Of a stretch of 64,000 bases of DNA, positions 57,963 through 64,000 are shown in pieces. Below the pieces are notes generated by a model that did not search any database, was not told the origin of the DNA, and saw nothing but the letters and a program-made list of their open reading frames with translations. Within the stretch, counting starts at the first letter, position 1, and every line of letters begins with the position of its first letter. This DNA comes from Aristophania vespae. Lineage in GTDB: Bacteria; Pseudomonadota; Alphaproteobacteria; Acetobacterales; Acetobacteraceae. The stretch covers positions 1,125,001 through 1,189,000 of the forward strand of contig NZ_CP047652.1 of assembly GCF_009906835.1 (NCBI RefSeq), in the 5' to 3' direction. The position numbers and the translations under genes were made by a program.

Positions 57963-58943
57963 ATGACTGGTGCGTCACATAATAAAAAAACCTCACACCC
58001 TTTGAAGGTTGCCGTCCTTATGGGAGGCATTTCCAGCGAAAGAGAAATCAGCCTGACAAGTGGTAAGGCCGTTAAAACAGCCCTTAGTCACATTGGCCAT
58101 GACGCCCATGCAATAGATGTTAATTCTGACATCATCGAGACTATCACAAGCCTAAAAACTCTTAAGCCCGACGTTGTTTTTAACGCGCTCCATGGGCCTG
58201 GAGGAGAAGATGGCACCATCCAGGCTTTACTTGAGTGGCTTAAATTACCTTATACCCATTCTGGCGTTCTGGCTTCAGCCACTGCCATGGATAAAGCGGC
58301 AAGCCGTTTAGCCTTTGCTGCGCATAATTTACCAATCGCTCGCGGAATGGTCCTAACGCCTCAAGAGCTTGCTATGTCCGACCCGCTGGATCGCCCCTAT
58401 GTGATCAAACCAGTTTCGGAAGGGTCATCTGTAGGGGTGACAATTTTACAACCAGGTGAATCCCGTCGCACTGAAATTGCCAATTCATGGGATCATGGAA
58501 AGCAAATTTTAGTAGAAGAATATATTCCTGGCCGTGAACTTACAGTTGGCGTACTGCGTGATACAGCTTTGGCCGTTACAGAAATTTTGCCCCTTTCAGG
58601 TGATTTTTACGATTTTGGTGCAAAATATCAAACTGGCGGCTCACGTCATATTATACCAGCTAATCTTCCTCCGCAGATCACAGAAAAAGCTTTTTACTAT
58701 GCGTGTCAGGCACATAATGCCTTAGGGTGCCACGGCGCCAGCAGAACTGATTTTCGTTATGATGAGCAGACAGATCGTCTAGTTATTTTAGAGGTTAATA
58801 ACCAACCTGGTATGACTCCAACATCTTTATTACCAGAACAAAGCGCTTGGCGGGGTCTTTCTTACGAATTATTATGTGATTGGATGGTAAAAGAAGCACT
58901 TGCGCTTAATACGCAACCTATTTTAAGCCTTTTAGAGAAGTAA
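57963..58943 (+). CDS. ddl: D-alanine--D-alanine ligase
   Basis: A 326-residue ATP-grasp enzyme that joins two D-alanines for MurF. Motifs are VLMGGISSEREISL, NALHGPGGEDGTIQ, YVIKPVSEGSSVGV, ILVEEYIPGRELTVGVL and EVNNQPGMTPTSLLPEQ. It sits 52 bp after murB and 12 bp before ftsQ. Confidence 0.96.
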   Translation: MTGASHNKKTSHPLKVAVLMGGISSEREISLTSGKAVKTALSHIGHDAHAIDVNSDIIETITSLKTLKPDVVFNALHGPGGEDGTIQALLEWLKLPYTHSGVLASATAMDKAASRLAFAAHNLPIARGMVLTPQELAMSDPLDRPYVIKPVSEGSSVGVTILQPGESRRTEIANSWDHGKQILVEEYIPGRELTVGVLRDTALAVTEILPLSGDFYDFGAKYQTGGSRHIIPANLPPQITEKAFYYACQAHNALGCHGASRTDFRYDEQTDRLVILEVNNQPGMTPTSLLPEQSAWRGLSYELLCDWMVKEALALNTQPILSLLEK

Positions 58944-58955
58944 TCTGTTTCTTAG

Positions 58956-59918
58956 ATGTATTCCGCCCCACCCCCTTCTAACCCCGCGCCAAGGCCCGTT
59001 GACGGTGATCGTCCTTCTCGCCTTTCGCTCTTTTGGAAACGGCATAAAGCCGGCCTAAGGCGCGGGTCAGTTCTGGTCATTATTTTGCTGACCTTAGGGG
59101 GTGGCAGCTGGATACTCTATAACATGCTTTCTGATGCTCAAATGGAGACAATTAGAAGGCAGCTTGAAAATATTGATCCCTTAAAAATTCGACATATTAT
59201 TATAAATGGCAATAATCTCACTGATAAAAACGATGTTATTGCTCAGTTAGATACACATACCGGGCAAACTTTATTTGGTTTTTCAGTTGAAGAAGCACGT
59301 CTTCGTATCAATAAACTCCCTTTTGTTGAGCACTCAACTGTTGAAAGACGATTACCTGATTCTATTGTTATCACTCTTACTGAACATCTTCCCATTGCTA
59401 TCTGGCAAACACACGGCCATTTTGTTTTAATTAACCAGGCCGGTGAGCGTATTTCGGAGCAGGAAATTTCGCGTAAAGATATAGCTATATTTCGCAAATT
59501 ACCTCTTGTCGTAGGTAATGGGGCTAATAATAATGCTGATACTATCATCATGCTTCTTAAGAACTATCCTTCCATCACATCTCGCACCCTAGCTCTGGTG
59601 CGTGTAGGTAATAGAAGGTGGAATATAGTTTTAAGAAATGGAGCAACAATTTTATTACCTGAAGGCGCTGAAGAGGCGGCTCTCAAACGCCTTGACAATT
59701 ATCAACAAAATTTCCGTCTTCTTGAACGTCCTCTTGCATCTGTTGATATGCGTTTAGCAGACAGAATGGTCATCCATCTTTCATCTGCTTCGCAAAATTC
59801 ATCAGCTGGATCAAACAATTCTGCAGTTACATCACATTCTTCGCCACTAAATCGCTCCTCATCGAAGGAGAAAGCACTTGCGCCATCTAATGCGGCCCTC
59901 ACTGAGAAAAAGCCTTAA
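58956..59918 (+). CDS. ftsQ: Cell division protein FtsQ
   Basis: 320 residues. It has a basic cytoplasmic N-terminus with many prolines, one membrane helix at about 36-54, a POTRA domain (IRHIIINGNNLTDKNDVIAQL) and the FtsQ beta domain (FVEHSTVERRLPDSIVITLTE, then VLINQAGERI). The last 50 residues are a Ser-rich tail. FtsQ links early and late divisome proteins. The stop overlaps the ftsA ATG by 1 bp. Confidence 0.93.
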   Translation: MYSAPPPSNPAPRPVDGDRPSRLSLFWKRHKAGLRRGSVLVIILLTLGGGSWILYNMLSDAQMETIRRQLENIDPLKIRHIIINGNNLTDKNDVIAQLDTHTGQTLFGFSVEEARLRINKLPFVEHSTVERRLPDSIVITLTEHLPIAIWQTHGHFVLINQAGERISEQEISRKDIAIFRKLPLVVGNGANNNADTIIMLLKNYPSITSRTLALVRVGNRRWNIVLRNGATILLPEGAEEAALKRLDNYQQNFRLLERPLASVDMRLADRMVIHLSSASQNSSAGSNNSAVTSHSSPLNRSSSKEKALAPSNAALTEKKP

Positions 59919-61255
59919 TGCCTTCTCTTCTTTATCCTTTCTCCAAGCCCCCTTCATCGTCTCTTACGGTAGAAAGAGAAAAAAAGGCAATTTTGCCTCT
60001 TTTACCAACAGAGAAACGCCCAGGCTTTGAGTGGCGATCTGGTATTAAAGCTGTTTTAGATATCGGCTCGACCAAAACAACATGCCTGATTGGCCGGGGC
60101 CTTCACAACGGATCCCTTCAGGTTTTAGGCTGGGGGTGGCGGCGCTCAGAAGGTATAAATTCTGGGGCTATTGTCGATACCAGACTGGCAGAAGCTGTCA
60201 TTAGAGCTGCTGTAGGCGATGCAGAAAAACAAACAGGCCGCCATGTTGATGATCTTATCGTCAATCTATCTTGCGGCAACCCGCTAAGCCATCATACAGA
60301 TGCTTCAATGATTGTTGGAGATCGGGAAGTTGTTGAAAATGATGTTCACCTCCTTATCGCAGATGCCCGGCAGCATATTTACAGAGAAGAACGCAATATT
60401 ATTCACACATTACCACTCGGTTTTAATGTTGATGAAACACAGGCTGTTCCTAACCCGTGCGGGCATCTTTGCCATAATTTATTAGGTAAATTTCATCTGA
60501 TAGATGCCAATGCTAGCGCCCTAAGAACTTTAAGTACTGTTTTACATAAGGCAGAATTACGCCTTTCTGGCTTGCTCTCAAGTCCATTTGCAGCTGGTTT
60601 AACAGTGCTGGATCATGATGAACGTGATTTGGGTGTAACCATTATCGAAATGGGCGCGGGCACAACATCTTTAGCTGTTTTTTCACATAATAAATTACTT
60701 CACACAGCCCAGTTACGTATTGGGGGGCACCATATTACCCGAGACATAGCTTCGGCGCTCAATGTGCATACTGATACCGCTGAATGGCTTAAAACCATGC
60801 ATGGTGCTGCACAATTCATATCTGAAGATGAAAATTACACCATTCGTCTCCCTGTCGGGCAAAATCGTACTGTTGAGAGAATTTCACGCATGCGCCTTAT
60901 CTCAATTATAGCGCCACGTGTTGAAGAAATTTTGGAAATGACTCGTCATAGCCTTGATAGTGCCGGGCTTGGACGCTTAGCTGATGGCCGTGTTGTTCTT
61001 ACTGGTGGGGCATCACTTTTAAGCGATATTGGCCCCGTTGCAGCAAGAATATTTGGACGACAAGTTCGCTTGGGAAAACCAATAAATGTTCATAACCTTC
61101 CTGAGAACTCATCTATTTCGGCTGGTTTCTCTACAGCAGCAGGCTTATTAGCATGGGCTGCAGGAGCAGAAGACCAGTTTTGTTTCTCAGAAAAGGAAAC
61201 ACAAGGCAGAACTTGGATGAATCGCCTTGTTAATTTCATCAGCAAGCATGTATAG
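59918..61255 (+). CDS. ftsA: Cell division protein FtsA
   Basis: A 445-residue actin-like ATPase that ties FtsZ filaments to the membrane. It shows KAVLDIGSTKTTCLIGRG, LGWGWRRSEGINSGAIVD, TIIEMGAGTTSLAVF and VVLTGGASLLSDI, with the C-terminal amphipathic helix RTWMNRLVNFISKHV. The N-terminal 40 residues before the actin fold are an extension. A coding G6 run (60722-60727) is intact here. Confidence 0.94.
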   Translation: MPSLLYPFSKPPSSSLTVEREKKAILPLLPTEKRPGFEWRSGIKAVLDIGSTKTTCLIGRGLHNGSLQVLGWGWRRSEGINSGAIVDTRLAEAVIRAAVGDAEKQTGRHVDDLIVNLSCGNPLSHHTDASMIVGDREVVENDVHLLIADARQHIYREERNIIHTLPLGFNVDETQAVPNPCGHLCHNLLGKFHLIDANASALRTLSTVLHKAELRLSGLLSSPFAAGLTVLDHDERDLGVTIIEMGAGTTSLAVFSHNKLLHTAQLRIGGHHITRDIASALNVHTDTAEWLKTMHGAAQFISEDENYTIRLPVGQNRTVERISRMRLISIIAPRVEEILEMTRHSLDSAGLGRLADGRVVLTGGASLLSDIGPVAARIFGRQVRLGKPINVHNLPENSSISAGFSTAAGLLAWAAGAEDQFCFSEKETQGRTWMNRLVNFISKHV

Positions 61256-61317
61256 TGTTTCGCTAATAGATTTAATTACCTCCTTCCTCCACCTCTTTAC
61301 CGTTCGGAGCCGTTAAT

Positions 61318-62772
61318 ATGACACTGAACCTTACTCCAACGACCCCCGGTGTAAGTACCGTAAATCCTCCTCGAATTACGGTTGTTGGCGTAGGTGGTGG
61401 TGGTGGTAATGCCGTTGATAATATGATCTCCACCGATCTTAAAAGTGTGGAGTTCTTGGTCGCTAATACTGACGCTCAGCAACTGGCTAATTCCAATGCT
61501 GATATTCGTGTGCAGCTTGGCCCCACACTGACACGCGGTTTAGGTGCAGGCGCAAAACCTGACATTGGGCGCCAGTCGGCTGAAGAAGTTGAAGAAGAAA
61601 TTCGCCAACATCTAACAGGCGTAGATCTTGTTTTTATCACTGCTGGTATGGGCGGTGGCACGGGCACAGGCGCTGCTCCCGTTATTGCTCGTATTGCTCG
61701 TGAAAATGGGGCCTTAACGATTGGTGTTGTTTCCAAACCGTTTCAGTTTGAGGGAATGAGACGCTGCCGTGCTGCCGATGCAGGTATTATTGAGTTACAA
61801 AAATATGTGGATACATTAATCGTCATCCCTAATCAGAATCTTTTCAGCTGTGCAACACAAACGACGACTCTGATTGAAGCCTTTAAAATGGCTGACGATG
61901 TCCTTTATAAAGGCGTAAGAAGCATTACTGACCTGATGGTCGTTCCTGGAAAAATTAATCTGGATTTTGCCGATGTCAAAACCGTCATGGGTGAGATGGG
62001 CAAAGCCATGATGGGAACAGGTGCGGCTGATAGTGCTACAGATGGCCAAGACTGGGCGACAATGGCCGCTGAAAGAGCCATCTCTAACCCATTGCTGGAA
62101 GAGACATCTATTCGTGGGGCACGCGGGCTTTTAATTAATGTGACGGGTGGACCAGATCTAGGCCTGCATGACTATACCAACGTCATGGAACGCATTCGTG
62201 AAGAAGCACATGAAGAAGCCGAAATTATTGGTGGCTTACTCGTGCGTGACGATATGAGTGGAAGTATCCAAGTTTCTGTCGTTGCAACAGGCATTGCCAT
62301 GCAAAATGAAACAGCCTCTATACAGCCTCCTGCCGCCCCCGCCACCGCGGAAACAGCCTCTAAAACAGAGTCATCAGAGACAGAGAGTCCTCAGCCTAAA
62401 AAAGCTGAAGAAAAAAAAGAAGAACTTCATCAGACTGCGTCTCACGCGAACGCCGCTCAGTCAGAAGACGTCATTCGCCCTGCTATGCCACAGCCCGTCC
62501 CGCAGCCAAGGCCTGTAGAGACCAGAAGAGAAGACACTGAGCCAGAAGAACATACTGAACGTGAAAATGGCTTTTTTAGTCGCTTTTTTCGCAGTCGTTC
62601 AGCTGTTACAGAACAAAGAACCCAAAGAACATCGCCTTTTATACGACCACAACAAGAGCAAACACACTCAGTTTCACAACCAACGACAGACAATCCCCAC
62701 CAGCAAGAGTCTGCCGTTCAGCAAGATGAGGTTAATTTAGATATACCTGCTTATCTAAGACGACCTCAGTAA
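61318..62772 (+). CDS. ftsZ: Cell division protein FtsZ
   Basis: A 484-residue tubulin-like GTPase that forms the division ring. The nucleotide site includes VGVGGGGGNAVDNM and the tubulin signature GGGTGTGAAPVIA, with the synergy loop NLDFADVKTVM. After about residue 325 comes a long Pro/Glu/Gln-rich linker. It ends in the conserved peptide LDIPAYLRRPQ that binds FtsA and other partners. It lies 62 bp after ftsA. Confidence 0.97.
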   Translation: MTLNLTPTTPGVSTVNPPRITVVGVGGGGGNAVDNMISTDLKSVEFLVANTDAQQLANSNADIRVQLGPTLTRGLGAGAKPDIGRQSAEEVEEEIRQHLTGVDLVFITAGMGGGTGTGAAPVIARIARENGALTIGVVSKPFQFEGMRRCRAADAGIIELQKYVDTLIVIPNQNLFSCATQTTTLIEAFKMADDVLYKGVRSITDLMVVPGKINLDFADVKTVMGEMGKAMMGTGAADSATDGQDWATMAAERAISNPLLEETSIRGARGLLINVTGGPDLGLHDYTNVMERIREEAHEEAEIIGGLLVRDDMSGSIQVSVVATGIAMQNETASIQPPAAPATAETASKTESSETESPQPKKAEEKKEELHQTASHANAAQSEDVIRPAMPQPVPQPRPVETRREDTEPEEHTERENGFFSRFFRSRSAVTEQRTQRTSPFIRPQQEQTHSVSQPTTDNPHQQESAVQQDEVNLDIPAYLRRPQ

Positions 62773-62845
62773 TAAAACTGTAAAAATTATAGACTAGCGC
62801 CTAAGAGACAAAATAAAGTTGCTCTGGCGCTAGAAGGGGTTAAGG

Positions 62846-63784
62846 GTGGAAAATTATTTTCTACGTGCGCAGTCTGGACCTATTCAAACATTTGATAAAG
62901 GCTCAAAGCCGGCCATTGCACAGACAACCATTAAGAACCCGATTTTTTGCCGGGGCGTTGGCCTCCATAGTGGCAAAGATATAACTTTAAAGCTGCTTCC
63001 ATCAAAAGAAGAGTCTGGAATCCAATTTCAAAGGCTTGATCTTAAACACTCTTTGCCGTTTCGTCTTACTCCGCAAAGCGTTATTGGCACAAAACTTTCT
63101 ACTGTCATAGCGTCACCAGACTTTCCAGAAGCGCGAATTGCAACCATAGAACATTTAATGGCCGCGCTACATGCTTTGGAAATAGACAATATTTTAATAC
63201 AGGTTGATGGCCCAGAAATTCCTATTTTGGATGGTGCTGCCCTAAATTTTTTGTTTTTACTTAATTGTGCCGGTAGACAAAATTTAAAGGCCCCACGTCA
63301 TTTTATAAAAATATTACACCCATTGATGATTAAGGGTGAAAATGGCTCTTATGCCGCATTTAAACCACGAAAAAATCGTGAATTTAAACTAAAGATAGGA
63401 ATTAAATTCGATAATGATCTGATCGGGCAGCAATACATCAAATTTATTTTGCAAAAGGAAACCTTCACACAAGAAATAGCTTTTGCCCGCACTTTTGTCG
63501 ATTTTAAAGATATTGAAGCCTTAAAGAAACAGGGGCTAGCCCTGGGTGGGTCGCTTAAAAACGCACTTGTCTTTAAAGATAAGACAATACTCAATCCGGG
63601 CGGGTTACATACTCAGGACGAATTTGTCCGGCATAAGCTTCTTGACGCTATTGGCGATAGTTATTGTTTTGGCTATCAGATTATAGGAAAATTTGAAGGA
63701 TTTAAATCCGGGCACACCCTCAATAACCGGCTCTTAAAGGCCTTAGCAACACATAAAGAAACATGGAGGCTTATTTCTGAATAA
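62846..63784 (+). CDS. lpxC: UDP-3-O-acyl-N-acetylglucosamine deacetylase LpxC
   Basis: A 312-residue zinc enzyme, the committed step of lipid A synthesis. It shows GVGLHSGKDITLKLLP, the zinc/substrate region IEHLMAALHALEIDNI, DGPEIPILDGAA, HKLLDAIGD and SGHTLNNRLLKAL. The start is GTG, behind AAGGGGTTAAGG. Its place after ftsZ joins envelope lipid synthesis to the division cluster. Confidence 0.95.
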   Translation: MENYFLRAQSGPIQTFDKGSKPAIAQTTIKNPIFCRGVGLHSGKDITLKLLPSKEESGIQFQRLDLKHSLPFRLTPQSVIGTKLSTVIASPDFPEARIATIEHLMAALHALEIDNILIQVDGPEIPILDGAALNFLFLLNCAGRQNLKAPRHFIKILHPLMIKGENGSYAAFKPRKNREFKLKIGIKFDNDLIGQQYIKFILQKETFTQEIAFARTFVDFKDIEALKKQGLALGGSLKNALVFKDKTILNPGGLHTQDEFVRHKLLDAIGDSYCFGYQIIGKFEGFKSGHTLNNRLLKALATHKETWRLISE

Positions 63785-63887
63785 TGAAAACTTGAGTCAT
63801 CAGAAAATCAATATAGTATTGATGGCTTAGTCTTTATAATGACCAAAGCCCTCTTCCTCCTGTTATCTTCCATGCTATAAGGCAGAT

Positions 63888-64000
63888 ATGGTTAGCATCA
63901 TCAAGCTTCACGCTGCAAAAAGTGTCTCCTCCCGTGCCGTTACCCTTGGTGTAAGCGGCCTAATCGGCTTGTCTTTTTTAAGCGGTTGTGCCGATGATGA
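63888..64000 (+). CDS. bamD: Outer membrane assembly lipoprotein BamD, 5' part
   Basis: The window ends 37 codons in. The visible part is a signal peptide with lipobox (GLIGLSFLSGC) followed by ADD. Its place directly after lpxC matches bamD (comL), the TPR lipoprotein of the BAM complex, in related genomes. The identity is inferred mainly from position, since only the signal region is seen. Confidence 0.65.
   Translation, partial: MVSIIKLHAAKSVSSRAVTLGVSGLIGLSFLSGCADD

Overview
The window reads as a chromosomal stretch of a low-GC alphaproteobacterium, most likely an acetic acid bacterium (Acetobacteraceae). The evidence is gene content and order: a YceD/DUF177-rpmF-plsX-fabH-ihfA-merR string, MucR, GapR, IHF alpha and beta, a trxB-LysR pair, lpxC and bamD directly behind ftsZ, and genes for acetoin and lactate metabolism (alsS, alsD, lutABC). 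GC is low for the family (roughly 40-43% by eye), as in insect-associated members such as Commensalibacter. The genus is an inference. No phage, insertion sequence, CRISPR array or defence island is visible; this is mostly core genome.

Layout. 1-3 kb: sufB (cut by the window edge) behind its Rrf2-type regulator, then a DUF445 membrane protein. 3-8.3 kb: a divergent PEP-carboxylase-like gene, the azlC/azlD exporter pair, and a ClC channel. 8.48-8.78 kb: 43 perfect copies of a 7-nt repeat. 8.9-13.4 kb: an EF-G gene outside any str operon, rpmB and an ATM1-like ABC exporter. 13.4-15.6 kb: a Nudix hydrolase, an AI-2E family permease and tRNA-Pro. 15.6-19.9 kb: the lipid/ribosome operon yceD-rpmF-plsX-fabH-ihfA-merR. 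20-31.5 kb: bamE, a MarR regulator, rpsU, a GT39-type glycosyltransferase with an Lrp regulator, trxB-lysR, ihfB, mucR, a UdgX-type DNA-uracil protein, a FUSC exporter, a NYN protein and tRNA-Ser. 31.8-33.6 kb: rplU-rpmA-obgE. 33.7-40.2 kb: lutABC, then alsD-alsS with divergent alsR. 40.3-43.4 kb: gapR, zwf, a small membrane protein and RNase P RNA. 43.5-64 kb: a complete division and cell-wall (dcw) cluster from mraZ to ftsZ, then lpxC and the start of bamD.

How the genes work together. The last third makes the peptidoglycan precursor (murE, murF, mraY, murD, murG, murC, murB, ddl) and the divisome (ftsL, ftsI, ftsW, ftsQ, ftsA, ftsZ). It then passes to outer-membrane work (lpxC for lipid A, bamD). 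bamE, plsX and fabH elsewhere in the window belong to the same envelope programme. The lut and als genes handle lactate/pyruvate overflow: lactate is oxidised to pyruvate, and pyruvate is drained to acetoin.

The most striking signal is that seven genes (sufB, clcA, plsX, bamE, an lrp homologue, murE, murG) are each broken by a single-base frameshift, and each is repaired by adding one G to a run of G on the coding strand. Several are normally essential, so a systematic homopolymer undercall in the assembly is the likeliest explanation. If the deletions are real, the genome would need an unusual G-tract slippage mechanism. Other points of note are the 43-copy heptamer array, a PEPC-like protein with replaced catalytic residues, an 11-bp inverted repeat bracketing tRNA-Pro, MraZ boxes laid over the dcw promoter, and a palindrome placed as an AlsR activator site. 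I found no clear new multi-gene system.
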